The position numbers and the translations under genes were made by a program. From assembly GCA_034670405.1 (NCBI GenBank), contig JAXDDX010000047.1, forward strand, positions 1,800,501 to 1,864,500: a DNA stretch of 64,000 nucleotides, given 5' to 3'. Shown here one piece after another: positions 1-12,559 of the stretch. The notes beneath the pieces are model-generated. The model made no database searches, had not been told where the DNA came from, and worked only from the letters and a program-made list of their open reading frames with translations. Each line of letters opens with the position of its first letter. Position 1 is the stretch's first letter. Source of the DNA: Hoplostethus atlanticus. Lineage: Eukaryota; Chordata; Actinopteri; Trachichthyiformes; Trachichthyidae.

Positions 1-59
1 TTTGCACTTTTACACATTTTTCAGTTTCAGATATTTTTGAGAGGGACTCCATTAAGTCT

Positions 60-415
60 GGCAAGACCAAAAAACACCAGGTGGTCGTGTTGTGGTTTGA
101 GGGTGCTTTGCTGCATCAAGACCTGGATGACGTGAGGACTACGAATTCTGTTTTGTATGAGAGATTTCTGCAGGAGAACGTCAAGCTATCAACTCTACAT
201 GAGAACGGTTGAAGAGCAAGACGCTTTGGAAGGTTTTGGAACGGCCTGGTCAAAGTCCAGACCAAAACCCCACGGGAACGTTGTGGCGAGACCTGAAACA
301 AGCAGGTCACGCTCCTTGAGTTGAATCAGTTCTGCATGGAAGAGTGAGTGATTCCTCCATGGTGCTGTAGGAGACTGATCAATAGCTACAGGATGTTGGT
401 AGCAGATTTTGAGGT
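60..415 (+). mobile_element. Degenerate Tc1/mariner-type transposase fragment
   Basis: Read on the plus strand, about 241-315 encodes ERPGQSPDQNP followed by LWRDLKQAGHA. This matches the conserved C-terminal part of fish Tc1 transposases (W-P-x-Q-S-P-D-x-N-P then LWRDLK), the region around the second catalytic Asp of the DDE domain. The flanks also follow the usual Tc1 order: a 'CTTTGCTGCATCA' block near 105-120 and a GATTCCTCCAT block near 350. Stops and frame changes (for example TGA just after QAGHAP) show that it is dead. The N-terminal helix-turn-helix region is not seen and may lie before base 1. It is probably an old copy in or near an mpp2 intron. Confidence 0.75.
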
Positions 416-622
416 AAGTCAAGACTACAGAGGAACGCTGGCGGCCAATTCCTGAGATTTCCTGGCGAGGCTTGATGTCCTTGGAGAAACTTCACTGATT
501 TGCTTCCGGTGATTTTCCATCCAGGACGAGGCTTAATCCAACATCTGGGCAACTGTCCAAGTGAGGCCTGTGCAGACGCAACATGGATTTGAAAATGTAT
601 CTTGTTTATCCTTACTGATATA

Positions 623-660
623 CTGGGGGTGGACAAAATAACAGAAACACCTTACAATAT
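623..660. mobile_element. Probable terminal inverted repeat end of a fish Tc1-like element
   Basis: After a TA dinucleotide the sequence runs CTGGGGGTGGACAAAATAAC and then AGAAACACC. This resembles the terminal repeats of fish Tc1/mariner-like elements, which insert at TA. The following bases to about 910 may be the body of a short non-autonomous element. The partner terminus was not found in the window, so the family and extent are uncertain. Confidence 0.45.
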
Positions 661-954
661 ATGGATATCAAGTACCTAATAAGGCAGAACAGCTTCACTC
701 CTCCTTGTGATGCAGGTCATGCAAGTCCTGAACTGGGTGTAGTGGATACTGGACCTTTCTTCACCGGTTCTTTGAGGGATGCAGGAGGTGGAAATCTACT
801 TCCTATAAATGTTGAGTGACGTTTAGATGTGGTGGAAGCCGTCTTCATCCTGGTGTTCATGAAGCCACTCTTGAACTGTAGTTAGTAGTTTGTCCAACTC
901 TGCACAACTATGAAATGTCCCACAGACACCACATACACAACGTGAAGCCAACAG

Positions 955-957
<3 letters not shown>

Positions 958-991
<34 letters not shown>
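958..991. repeat. (CA)n microsatellite beside the mpp2 L27 exon
   Basis: A pure CA dinucleotide run about 34 bp long. On the mpp2 (minus) transcript it is a UG run starting about 29 nt downstream of the L27 exon's 5' splice site. Confidence 0.95.
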
Positions 992-993
<2 letters not shown>

Positions 994-1020
994 TAGTGTA
1001 CAGTCTAAAGTTGTACTCAC

Positions 1021-1121
1021 CACTGGGCTCTCCATGATGCCTTTGAGGAAGATGAGGTCCAGGTCATTGGCAGTTGTGGAGCTTGTACTGTCACTCAGTG
1101 TGTCCAGGACCTGATGCATGG
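1021..1121 (-). CDS. mpp2: mpp2 (MAGUK p55 family member 2), first L27-domain exon, partial gene
   Basis: The minus strand encodes A-MHQVLDTLSDS...NDLDLIFLKGIMESPV. It closely resembles the N terminus of vertebrate MPP2 (human MQQVLDNL...LDLIFLRGIMESPI), the start of the first L27 domain, which pairs MPP2 with other L27 scaffold proteins. MPP2 is a membrane-associated guanylate-kinase scaffold (L27-L27-PDZ-SH3-GK) at synapses and cell junctions. The exon is bounded by a consensus donor (GTG|gtgagt at 1020) and a TGCAG acceptor after 1121. It enters in phase 1 (G|CC, Ala) and leaves in phase 0. The following exon (VRSLAK...) is not found and must lie before base 1. The adjacent pyyb agrees with human MPP2-PPY-PYY linkage. 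MPP3 fits poorly because its N terminus differs. I cannot tell an mpp2a from an mpp2b copy. Confidence 0.85.

Positions 1122-1124
<3 letters not shown>

Positions 1125-1212
<88 letters not shown>
1125..1212. repeat. (CA)44 microsatellite forming the 3' splice-site tract of the mpp2 L27 exon
   Basis: About 88 bp of uninterrupted CA. On the minus-strand transcript it is (UG)n ending directly at the GCAG acceptor of the L27 exon. The only pyrimidine-rich stretch (cttttcttctttc) lies upstream of the whole UG run. Confidence 0.95.
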
Positions 1213-1219
<7 letters not shown>

Positions 1220-1527
1220 GAAAAGACAGATAGGTTATTTCGCCTCACTCCCTTCTCCATTTTATTGTTACTCGTGGGAAATAGACTGAATGGATGAAAG
1301 AAAGAAAGAGAGGGAGGGAGAAAAAAAGACTTTCCAACAGTTCAGAGAACATGACGGAGAACGTGGAGAATGAGAGGAGACTGGAGGGAAAGTGAGCGAG
1401 AGGCAGCGGGGAGAGAGAATGGCTGCAGTCTCACATCCTTTCCCAAGCAATTTCACCTCTGCCAGTCATTCTGCTCTTAAGTCTGTCAGAAGTGACAGTA
1501 TCTTTCCCCCACAACTCCCTACGCTTT

Positions 1528-1530
<3 letters not shown>

Positions 1531-1583
<53 letters not shown>
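1531..1583. repeat. (CA)n microsatellite
   Basis: Pure CA run of about 53 bp, following a C-rich stretch. Confidence 0.95.
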
Positions 1584-1586
<3 letters not shown>

Positions 1587-3245
1587 CTTTCTAACTAAAT
1601 TGATACTATGCATGTGAACACAGCTTAGCATGAGTTCTTCTTCTGCGCTTTCAGCAAAATGACAAAACAATTGAGGGGAGAATGAGACGTCACTGTGAGC
1701 ATTTGACCAGGTTTGGTTTGTAATGAGAGAATTGTTTTGTGTGCAAGTGGATTTGTATGCCAGGGGTTTCACATAGCGCCAGACAACTCTGTTTTAAAGG
1801 CCAACTGGGACTCCACTTGGATATTGCAGAAGGAAACGGTGCAATTTCTTCTTTTTTTCTACGTTTTCCAGTTAAAAGTGGCAAAAAAAAACAACAACCC
1901 CTAGCTGACTGGCCTCCAAAGGAAAAAACATGCACATGGCTTCATCTCTGAGAGGTGAAATCAAACTGCTAGGCCAGAGAGCTCACTCAGTACGACAGCA
2001 AACCATCAGCAGCTGCAGGGGAAATGACGACAGTGACTCAATGAAAGTCAATGAAGGTTCAAAGCATCTCCACTGTAGCTTCATGTAGGTAGCGAGCACG
2101 GTGACGCTACCTACAACAGAGGAGTTCTCCCACTGTTATTTAACTCAACGCAGCCTTTTGTTTTCTCAGCTAAAAATACAACGTGGCAGATTGGTCGTCC
2201 ACCGGAGCTCCTTGGAGGTCTCACGCCCTAATAAGGGCATAAAGGAGAATTAGGAGGCGATTGGTCCAATTAGAGAGCAACTAATCAGTTTTCAGCTCCA
2301 TTAAGGGGTCTGAGACAGAGCTGGAGTCTGGAGAGAGCTAGCTAACAAACTAGCACATTTAAGGATGAGATGTGAGTGGTTACTGATAAGATGAGACAAA
2401 TAAAGAGCTTGGATTTGATGTGATGTAGGAAGAGATGGTTTGGTCTCTGTGGTTCTGACTATAGGCAGGTTGAATGCCAGGCACTGGGGGTGACAGTCAT
2501 GGTTGAGACCCTCACGCCCACCCTGAGGTGCTCAGGTGCTCTTGGTGTCACACAAAACATCAATGGTGGTTTTAGCATCAGGGTGTTCAAGTCTTTGCAT
2601 CGACTCGTAATCAAACTCATACACAGATATGCAGTAAGCGTGCATGTACACACACTCATCAGTTGGCTCCTCGCTCCTCTTTAAACACCGTCCCAAAACA
2701 TCTCCCAACGAGCGCCGCTGAGCGATGGAAACATAAATCACCCGCCAGCTCCTTGACAGAGCGGCGCTACACACAGAGACACACATCCCACCCTGAGTCA
2801 GGCCTGTCAAACATGAAGAATAAAGACGCCGTCCTCCGAGTTTCACCGAGGGAAAAGGCAGAGATTAAAAGAACCGAGGCCAGGCAGGGGAAGAAGGGCA
2901 GGAGGAACAAGGCCCTCGGTGATCCCCCGGTCCGTCCACCCTCCCTCTCCACTCTTTAGGTGGAGTCTTGTTCTCCTTCTGTTTTCCAGCTGCCAGGCTC
3001 GGCTGACGGGTCCTGCTTGATGCTCTTTAATCACCGAGTGTTCGTCTGTGTTGTTGCCACGTCGGCACTTTTTCTCCGTCGCTGCCGAGACGTATTTAAG
3101 GTTCGCCTACAGGACTCCCCGGAGAATGAGCCCGATAGGTCCTTGTTTTATTGTTTGTTTCACTGCTTGTTTGTTTGTTTTTGTCTTCTTTCCTTTTGAT
3201 TCAGTTTGTTTAATTCTTTGTGTTTGTTTGTTTGTTTCATTTTAT

Positions 3246-3458
<213 letters not shown>

Positions 3459-3571
3459 GTACTGGATGGTGTTAAAGGTGTGAAAGGGACCAGAGAGTAA
3501 TCCTCCGTTCTGCCCGTCGGTACGTCTGGGGTCCTTCTATTATTCATAGAGATTATTAAAAATCCAACTTG

Positions 3572-3624
3572 TCCTCGTCCTCCTCCTCCTCCTCCTCCTC
3601 CTCCTCCTCCTCCTCCTCCTCCTC
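3572..3624. repeat. (CTC)n trinucleotide repeat
   Basis: About 17 TCC/CTC units with one early interruption (CTCG), 117 bp from the long CT tract. It forms a second polypyrimidine tract on the same strand. Confidence 0.95.
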
Positions 3625-5539
3625 GCATCTCGCTGCCTTTCTTCTCTGTACACACTCTCCATGGCGAGCATCACAACAAAGGGACTAGGAGAAACTGTTT
3701 TGAATCTCACCTCCTAATAGAACTGTGATATTTCTCCTTTCTTCGACCTTCTTTTGAAAACAACATTCTCTTTAGGATTCAGGCGGAGTGTCTCGTCTGG
3801 TATGAAGCTGCTGTCAACGCTGCTGTCAACGCTGCTATCCTCCCACCTGTATAAACTTCACCGGGAGGCGGGAGTGTTTATCTTTATTCCTCTCATTTCA
3901 GCCCCAGCGCAGCACGTAGACATTCACGCTGCGATATCCTCATCTGGTTTCGTCCTCTGGGGTTTTTTAAAAGAGGAACTCGGGTTGCAAATCATTTTGC
4001 ACCTCGGTGAGTCCCGATCCCCACGCCGCTCACGGCAACTCGATACTGTGAGAGATCTCCATTTAGCAGGTGAGTGTTTAAGAGCACAATAAGGGGCTCA
4101 GGTGTGCACAGGGAGCGAGCACAGTGTGGTATTAGTCATGTGCTGTGCTGAACCTACTCTACCAGGGAGGAGGGGGGGCAGGCGGAGGCTCTTTTCATGC
4201 TCGAGTAGCTCCTGCTTTCAGGGCTTTCAGCTGCATGTAAGGGAGAAACACTAAGACGTCCCAGCGGAGCAGGAAGAGGAATTACTACAGATCTCAAAAG
4301 GCCTTAAGGGACGGAGAAAGAAGCAAACAGACATCTACGAAAAGTCAAAAATCACCTCACTTATAACAGCTTGAGTCTCTGATAGTAGGACCACTTGTAA
4401 TTACAAGGAATCCTTCAAATTAAAGGTACTTTTATCCTCTTACGATCTCGTCGAGGCCGCCGAGCTCACCTCCGAGGAGAGGCTACAATTAAACACGATG
4501 TCACGGAGGCAGCCAAACAATCTGGGCTGTTATTGTTTGCGGTTAGAGCGCAGCGGGGAACACGAACCTCTTAACCAGCACTTAGCGGGGAGGCTGTTCT
4601 GTTGCTATGGAGTTGCGGCGAGGGAGACAGACGCAGAGAGGAGGGGGGAGAGGAGGGTGTAACAACGGAGGATGTAGGACAGGAGGGAGGCGTTGCATTG
4701 TGAGCCCTCGGGGGGGGGTGGGGGGGGGGGGTTCAGCATCACAGGGGGGAGTACAGCATGGGGTTGGTAGGCCGCTAGGTTATCAATACAAACAGAGTGA
4801 GCAGAGAGGTTTTGACAGATGATCGGGTGTTGAAAGCGAGAGACAGTTACAGCAACGATCTGGTGATGGTTATCGGGTTACTGGCATGGAATAAGGTCAA
4901 AGTTAAGCTTTGAGCTGAGTGGCTCTCACACAGTTTTCTGAGCAGTCATCCCCGATTCCCCTCTGATTCCTCCGATATATGTTTGTCTTTTGTCCAAGAG
5001 CTGGTTGGTGTTCTCCTCATTATGACCTGGAAATATCTTTGAGGAAGTCAAATGCAAGAGGGGAGGGAAGAGGACGTCAAGGATGCCCAAGTCACCTCTC
5101 TATAATGAAAGACTCACTGGCAGACATTATGAAATACTGTGAAGCTAGATTTGATTATATTCTCTTCTCCAGCAAAACAGAATTACTATCAATCCCTTAG
5201 GTAGCGAAAGACAGTGGAGGGGGATTATATTGGATTGGAGCGTTCTCCATAACGATGTGAAGCAGAACTGAAGAAACGTGTTTCATTATGAGCTGTTCCT
5301 CTGTGGACTCAGAGTCATGTTGGAGGCCTCGCAGAGTGAAATCAGCATGAAATATTTTATTCTCCAATTCAGGAAAAAACTGAGCAGCACGTCCAGTAAA
5401 GCTACAAGTGAAAATGTGAACAGTGACTTTGTGCGAGCGTCCTCCGAGCAGCGCTGCAGCTCGTGATGCTGAGGTCAACCGTCTCCTGGAGGAGCGTCGA
5501 TGAGCAGCCATGCAGGCTCATCGTGACAGACGTCTCATA

Positions 5540-5540
<1 letters not shown>

Positions 5541-5607
<67 letters not shown>
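5541..5607. repeat. (TG)n microsatellite
   Basis: Pure TG run of about 67 bp. Confidence 0.95.
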
Positions 5608-5609
<2 letters not shown>

Positions 5610-6896
5610 TCTACCAGATAGACCTCTACTCGTTTGCTTAGCATATTTATCTACAGTTCCAAAACACTTTTGACAAAAAAAACAAGAGATTCCAGATGTA
5701 CAGAAGTTAGGAAATAAAACAGTTGATTTAGTAGAGTCACTTTCAAGATAAGTTGAAACTACAGGATTAGTGTTAAATGAGAAGTTGATGGTGAGGCTTG
5801 ATCGGCGTGGCATCGTGAAGTCATCAGACCGAGCGGACCCTCTCTAACCCAGGACACTGACATGAGGTCATGTGATCGTTTCCAGGGCAACACAGTTCGG
5901 CTGAGCAGCATCATTTAGTCTTTTAGACTTCTACAAGGTTTTGCAAGTTCTGTACAACGAAGGCATGCAGAGAAAACTATCTTTTATTACAACGGTTTTA
6001 TTACAGTAACCACTAGGAGTCCACTAAATTAGAAAATAATGATCCAAAGTGAATCACCACAATATAAAAGTTCCTTTTTCATTTTGTTGAGCATAGAAAC
6101 TCATAATATTGTGCTTAACTTGATTATACCCTGGAAGCAAACTTTTGTAGGGGAAACTCTCTAACCCCGCCCCCCCCCCTAACCTCCTCTCTCTCGGGTA
6201 GCCAATCAGCAGGAAGAGGGGCTTTTGACCTGCCATTTAAGCCGCCCCATCGTCATGGTGACGGTGTGATTCAGGGGGGATTGGGCCGTCTCGTTAGCCG
6301 GCTGAAGGTCACCATCGGAGGCAACACTTGTGATATTTGGTGACATTTGGCCAGTGGACGGCGGCTCCCATCACGCCTCGCCTCACCCCCCCCCGTGGCC
6401 GCCGAGCGCACGCTTTGATAGATTGGGGAAAGTTTATCTTCGGCGGGCTCGATTTAGCGAGGATTTCTCTCCTTCATTTTACTTCCATTTTTTTAATGAA
6501 CGAGCAAACAGCGATGGCGGGGATCTGCGGTAATTGCCAGTGTCACCACGTTATCAAACTCCCTCAGCAGAGCCAAATTAAATTGTCCCGTACTCTTGAA
6601 ACCACCATTATCTTTGACAGAGTAATCCAACCAAATACACTGAACCCACTGATCCATCATCTGTGTTGGAACACGGGTTCATTAGTGGAGTCTGCAAGCT
6701 GAACAATATTACATTGACAGAGTTAGGGCAGTGTGTGTGTGTGTGTGTGTGGCGGGGATGGGTGTGTGTGTGTGTGTGTGGAGGGGGGAGGGGTTATTTG
6801 AAGGTTGTGTTTCTGACACTTCCAACGTGCTCTCTCTGATCTGAACACTGCTGCATATGAATGACCCCCGGCTTACTCACTATGAATGCACAATGC

Positions 6897-6897
<1 letters not shown>

Positions 6898-6983
<86 letters not shown>
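6898..6983. repeat. (CA)n microsatellite
   Basis: Pure CA run of about 86 bp. Two shorter TG runs precede it at 6731-6750 and 6763-6780. Confidence 0.95.
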
Positions 6984-6986
<3 letters not shown>

Positions 6987-7953
6987 ACTGATAGACTGGA
7001 TGCGAATGCACAGACAGAACACGTGACTCATTTCAGCTGTTTGGCTGCGTTGTCAACTTCCATTACAGAGCAGGGGACATCACACAACGCGGTATATCGC
7101 ATGGCGTGCGATCGACTCGGCAATGATGTAACCGTCCTCGAGCGGCGACTGATCGAACATGATGCGGTGGGATATCTGCTAGAATACTTATTCCCCTTTT
7201 TAGCTGTGCTGAAAACTATCTTAACACCGTGTGTACTACTTCGCTAGCGAGGCTGGTCGTGGCGCTCCTGGAGGAAAAACAAAACCCAAACAAATGACAC
7301 AAAGTACATGAACAGACACACACTCAAAATACTGTAGCATGAAATCCTCTGAAATATTAACCAACTCCATTAATTATGGATTGGATGTATGGCGCTTCCT
7401 GCTCCACGCTGTGGGAGCAAATACTACAACATGTACATCAGCCCGGCTTCTACAGTCTTTACATGCTCCATTTCTCTCATGGTTTCATATATATAAAGAT
7501 ATATCCCTTAATGGATGTTTAGACGGCGCTGGGTGCACCTTGCCCTCTCGTTCTTCCTCCTACCCTCCTGTCATCATCATCATCATCAGTCTGCTGCCTC
7601 ACATTCCTGCACATCCCAGACTGCCCCGGGTCCTCATCATCTGTCTCTGCTCGTCTTCATCACACCCTCGGCGGAGGTTTGAACCGGTATGCGTCAGGGA
7701 GCAGGTGCAGCAAGCCAATACCAAAACAGTGTCCATCAGCACATCACCCACCACCACTCCCCCTTCTCCTCCCCCCTCCTCCCTCCTCCCCCTCATAACT
7801 TGCATTCACCCTCACGCTTGTACTTCCGAGTTATTGTTGCAATCAAACAAACGTTCCCTCCACCAGAGACAACACGTTTAACTGGAGAGCTCATCTGTTG
7901 TGTCAACCCTTCGTCCCTCCCCTCATCCTCACCCAGCAGGCAGGTGCTCTTAC

Positions 7954-8044
7954 CTTCTCCCCCCAGCTTGATTTCCAGGCCGTCCAGGGAGTTGGCCGAG
8001 TCCTCCTCCTCCAGGGAGAGCCTTCCAAACAGGCTGCCAGCCAT
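7954..8044 (-). CDS. mpp2: Candidate upstream coding exon of mpp2 (30-residue alternative N terminus)
   Basis: On the minus strand an ATG at 8044 opens MAGSLFGRLSLEEEDSANSL and continues DGLEIKLGGE. It stops at a good donor (GAAG|gtaaga at 7953), leaving phase 1. This is exactly the phase needed to join the L27 exon at 1121 (G|CC, Ala). The residues are acidic and low-complexity with no known domain. The minus strand just upstream is GA-rich, with no pyrimidine tract for an acceptor, so this is probably a first exon with its own promoter rather than an internal exon. Assignment to mpp2 is inferred from phase, orientation and position. It could instead be the start of an unrelated gene. Confidence 0.5.
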
Positions 8045-8800
8045 AGTGAACAACACAGTAACACACCCAGTATCTTGAGGCAGCCTGAGAGATCTCCCCC
8101 CCCTCTCTCTCTCTCTCTCTCTCCCCCTCTTTATCCCCGTTTCTGTTTTTCTGTCAACCGGTTCCCACTCCGTTTCCTCCCTCTTTCCTCTCCACCTGCT
8201 CTTTGACGTGAGTGTGTGTAAGCTAAGCCTGACTGAGCGTCTTCCCCCCCCCTCCACCTGACTGAATGGAGGAGAGGGAGGTTTGTGTGCCTGAGCAAAA
8301 GAAAAAAAAAGGGGGGGAGGAGGAGGTTGGTGAAAGAGGGCGGGAAGTGTGATGCTTCCTTGGAGAGGGAGGGAGAAAACGAGGCTGATTTTCCTCCAGG
8401 CCTCCTCTCCGGGGGTTAATTGAGGGAGAGGAGGAGGAGCAGGAGGTTGGCTTGCAGGAAGAGGGGAGGGGGGGTTAAGGAGGCGGTACCGAGGGAGGAG
8501 ACAATCCTCCATCACAAGTGACGTCACACATACAATCACCACAGGTACAGACGGCGAGACTTGAAGGACACTCGCCGGGGGGATTTTCACTGTTTGCATT
8601 TTGCTCACGAATCCAGGAAACATAAACCTGTCGCCGCCTCGTTGATGGAGTTGTGAAATACCTCGTCGTTCCAAATCAAAACTGACTCTCTTCTAAGTGA
8701 CTGTACGCCTCAGAAAGACGCCGCCTTTCCAATAAGAGAGACATGAATTGGTTTGTAGAAACACTGTTGTCAGTCATCCAGACTAGTATACCGATGGAGG

Positions 8801-8876
8801 CTGACTGACTGACTGGCTGACTGACTGGCTGACTGACTGGCTGACTGACTGACTGACTGACTGACTGACTGACTGA
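8801..8876. repeat. (CTGA)n tetranucleotide array
   Basis: About 19 tetranucleotide units of CTGA with periodic CTGG variants in the left half, ending at GACAGC. The spacing of the variants suggests a 12-bp higher-order unit on the left and pure 4-bp units on the right. Confidence 0.9.
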
Positions 8877-9832
8877 CAGCCCCTCACAAAGAAGAAACCC
8901 CACACATTTTAACATCTCTGTGGAATTGATTCCCTCCCGAGCTGAACTCCCTCTCTCCCTCTCTCCCCCCGCTGACTGCTGAAATCTGATCAAACACTAT
9001 GAAGCTTTTAGTACTCGGATCTAGCTGGCTGCTAACCAGCATGCACTCCAAAATCACTGCAGACACTTGAATCCCCCCGACCTTCTCCTCTTTCATCTTT
9101 CACGTCCCGGGATTAAACGTCACAATAATTCAGTGGAAGTGGAATAACATGGGAGCATGGTACCGTCAGGTTTAACGGGTTGTCTGGTTGAAAACAACAT
9201 TTTGACTTTAATTCCCAATACTCAGTTTAGTATCTGATTCAAATTCAATAATACTGATACCAGCAAGAAAACCCATCAAGCAATCTGCTGCTACACTTGG
9301 ACACCCAACAGTTGCTGCAAAGCTGTCCGTCTGCTGTTGTTGTTTTTGAGCAAACTAGTTTCGCCAACCCTGTTTAGGTGGACTTGGATCCAGTTCAGGA
9401 TGCTGCTGCCATGTTTTCATCTGTTGGACCCTGTTGAACTGCTGCCATCCACTAGGAGCCAGACTGTGGAACTTTCTGTACTTCTTTCAACTACAACAAT
9501 CAACGTGTATACGCTCTCTGGTGGGGACAATGAAATGAAATGCAATTTCAGCTTGCAAAACACATTTGGTGAAAGTACTGTATGTTTCAAAAATTCCATA
9601 TTGAATCCAATTTTTCTCAACAAGTGACACTGAAACTCTGAAGTTCTGTTGTAACCTTCTTCAAAATAACTTTCTTAGTATTTCAAAAATGGTCAAATTG
9701 AGTTAAAAAGAATCCGCCAGGCAGTGGAGAGTCGCCCTGAAATCACCTGACCTTCCAGATCCCCCATCCCCCACATGTCAATGACTATCGATCCATTACC
9801 AGACTCACTTAATGCCTGCAAAGGGAACTGTT

Positions 9833-9837
<5 letters not shown>

Positions 9838-9902
<65 letters not shown>
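9838..9902. repeat. (TG)n microsatellite
   Basis: TG run of about 65 bp. Confidence 0.95.
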
Positions 9903-9903
<1 letters not shown>

Positions 9904-10050
9904 ACGCGCATCATTGGAGGGCGGTGAAGGATACAACAGCAAATTCTTGGAGGCGTGACTGATCTAGTCTGGAGTTGTAGCGCTCCATTAGCCAGCTCAT
10001 TAAGTCACATTAGAGCTCAGGAGATGAGATGGAATATCCCAACAACACTA

Positions 10051-10051
<1 letters not shown>

Positions 10052-10094
<43 letters not shown>
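10052..10094. repeat. (CA)n microsatellite
   Basis: CA run of about 43 bp. Confidence 0.95.
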
Positions 10095-10096
<2 letters not shown>

Positions 10097-10810
10097 CCTC
10101 TGTCATAGTGAGCCCAAGCCACTTACCAGAGTCAGAGCGGGATGTTGCCACGGGCATTTTGTAAATTGGCTCCTCCCAGTATCCTCTGCAAAACTTGTTA
10201 GGTCAACTGGAATGAAAGAGAGGGCAAAGGGAAGAGAGAGAGAGAGAGAGGGGGGTGGGGGGTGGAAAACACTAATGAAGTATTGATCAGAATTATGAAT
10301 GCAACCAGAGAGGCAGAATTAAGGGAGGAATAAGAAGAGAGGGGAAGGGAATAAAGGCAGAGAGGAGGAGGCAGGAGGCGAGAGAGGTAGAAAATGAGGC
10401 AATTCACAAAGGAAAAGACAAATCCTTGAAGTGTTCTACGATAAACAGAGTCAGAGGATCTGGTGGTTTGTTTGTTGGTGTTGTTGTGATATCCAGCTCA
10501 TTCCCATTGTAGTCGAAAAAAAGCCCATGTGTAACTTTATTAAGGCCTATTAATAGAAGAGCCGGTTGCCCTGGCAACACTCAAACAGATCAACGCTCCT
10601 CAAGGAGTACTACTAGCTACCGTTGGAGAGGAGCGAGTGAGTGGGCGGGCTGGCTAACATTAGCTTACCGAGGATCTGTGTGGATTCAAATCAGTCCAAA
10701 AAGCAAAGAGCATCGCTGTTTGGGAGTTTTGGAGACTCAGCATCTCTTGAGATATAGAAGGTTAGGATTCAGCCAATTAGGAATCAAGAAAAACTGAGAG
10801 AGAAGGAAAT

Positions 10811-10925
10811 ACCCGGTAAGCTAAGTCGGTAAAGCATGAGAGTCTCAGGGTCGTGGGTCTGAGCCCAACAAAGCATTAGCTGTCACCTCGTAAGTCGCTT
10901 TAGATAAAACGACTGTAATGTGAAA
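10811..10925 (+). mobile_element. tRNA-derived SINE-like fragment
   Basis: A tRNA-like head with a degenerate A box (AAGTCGGTAAAGCATGAGAG) and B-box-like GGTCTGAGCCC is followed by a tail (CGTAAGTCGCTTTAGATAAA). That tail resembles the conserved 3' part of fish V-SINE-type elements. It is degenerate and cannot fold into a proper acceptor stem, so I do not call a tRNA gene. Confidence 0.5.
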
Positions 10926-10989
10926 TACAGAAAGGCTGAGAAGAGGAAAACAGAGTAAAAGGTTCAGGCAGCCTGGAAACGTAAGGTGG

Positions 10990-10994
<5 letters not shown>

Positions 10995-11049
<55 letters not shown>
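10995..11049. repeat. (GA)n microsatellite
   Basis: GA run of about 55 bp. Confidence 0.95.
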
Positions 11050-11051
<2 letters not shown>

Positions 11052-11233
11052 AAACAATGGACAACAGTGAAGAAGAAAGAGAGCAGATGATGAGGGAGAG
11101 GCTGTGGTATCCAAGGATGCTAATTCCTGGTTGCCATGACAATATCCATCCACAGTGGGGCCGGTGCAGTTGGTAGCCAAAACAAGTCATAAACACGGTG
11201 ACGCCAGGAAGAGTCACCATATATACCAAAAAC

Positions 11234-11235
<2 letters not shown>

Positions 11236-11294
<59 letters not shown>
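11236..11294. repeat. (TG)n microsatellite
   Basis: TG run of about 59 bp. Confidence 0.95.
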
Positions 11295-11295
<1 letters not shown>

Positions 11296-12301
11296 AGGGC
11301 TGATATTGATGAAACTTGAAGGGATGATGGATCGTCTCGCTGCGCTCCAGCGTTGAAATGTTACACTGATTGGCCAAATAGGGACGCTATAATTGGGTCT
11401 GCATCGTTCACGAGGGACGGCATGTTAGCTTGTTTATTAACAGATGCATTTGCAGCCGCTAGCATGACGCTGAAGCACACGGTCTCAGACACCGAGGGGC
11501 CCGGGGCTTTGCAAAAGTCTGATCTGCACGGATCAGGTCCTTAATACTGCATACCAGGCCCCCCGGCTTATCCTCGGCATCCGATGTTTGCACTGGGAAA
11601 CGGCAGGAGCTTGTTAAAACTATGCGGTGGAGCACGTGGCGGCTGAGACGTCAAAGCCGATCGCGGCGGACAGCCTTGGCCACGCTAGAGCTGGGCTGGA
11701 GGGGCGGAGCAGCAACGATCTAATAACGGCACAGAAATCAGAGGTGATGTTATTTTCTTATCCTGTGGTGCAAGAAAGCAGGGATGGAGGCTATCTGAGG
11801 GTTTCAACCGGTGATCAAGCTCTCCAGGATGATTCAGTCCGTTATAAAATTCACACCCACCGAGCGCCAGATGCCAGTAAGATTCGTCTTTGGCAGATAA
11901 ATCAATAATTGTCCCCGTCACACTGGCTGGTAACTTCTTGAGACAATAACATTTGGAAGCAGTCTTTAGTCTTCCTGTATTCAGACCACTGCACACTCTC
12001 TGACTGTGAGCCAATCAAACAATGCCTCTGAATCAAACAGGCTGCTGATTGGCTGCCTGTTACGCTGCTCTATACAAGTAGCGTCTACACTTCCTGGATG
12101 TTAACCAGCCTAACGTTAGCTAAATCTTAACTCTGTAAATGTGTGATCCTTCACTGTGGCTGTAATCAATATTTTGGTTTTGCAGCAGATGGCAAAGACC
12201 CTGCAGGTGTTTACAACTTGTTGGCTGATTGAGGCAATTTCTGCAATAGTATCCGAAATATCTACACTGTGATTTCCTGCTCTGACTCCATTAGTTACAT
12301 T

Positions 12302-12366
<65 letters not shown>
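12302..12366. repeat. (CA)n microsatellite
   Basis: CA run of about 65 bp. About 105 bp further on comes a TG run of similar size, giving an imperfect inverted pair. Confidence 0.95.
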
Positions 12367-12367
<1 letters not shown>

Positions 12368-12467
12368 ATTAGGGTCCCATCTTTCTCTATAGCACAGCTG
12401 CCATGACATCACATCCACAGACCTGCTATCATCTCCACACTGTCAGCCAATTAAGACAACAGGCCAG

Positions 12468-12469
<2 letters not shown>

Positions 12470-12539
<70 letters not shown>
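12470..12539. repeat. (TG)n microsatellite
   Basis: TG run of about 70 bp. Confidence 0.95.
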
Positions 12540-12543
<4 letters not shown>

Positions 12544-12559
12544 CAGGTCTACATTTTAT

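Noticed and set aside
7793..8674. 293-codon minus-strand open frame
   Set aside because: Only its last part (7954-8044) has an ATG and a splice donor of quality. The rest is GA-rich low-complexity sequence without homology that I recognise.
10811..10925. tRNA-Lys-like gene
   Set aside because: A- and B-box-like blocks are present, but the stems are broken and a SINE tail follows, so it is a SINE fragment.
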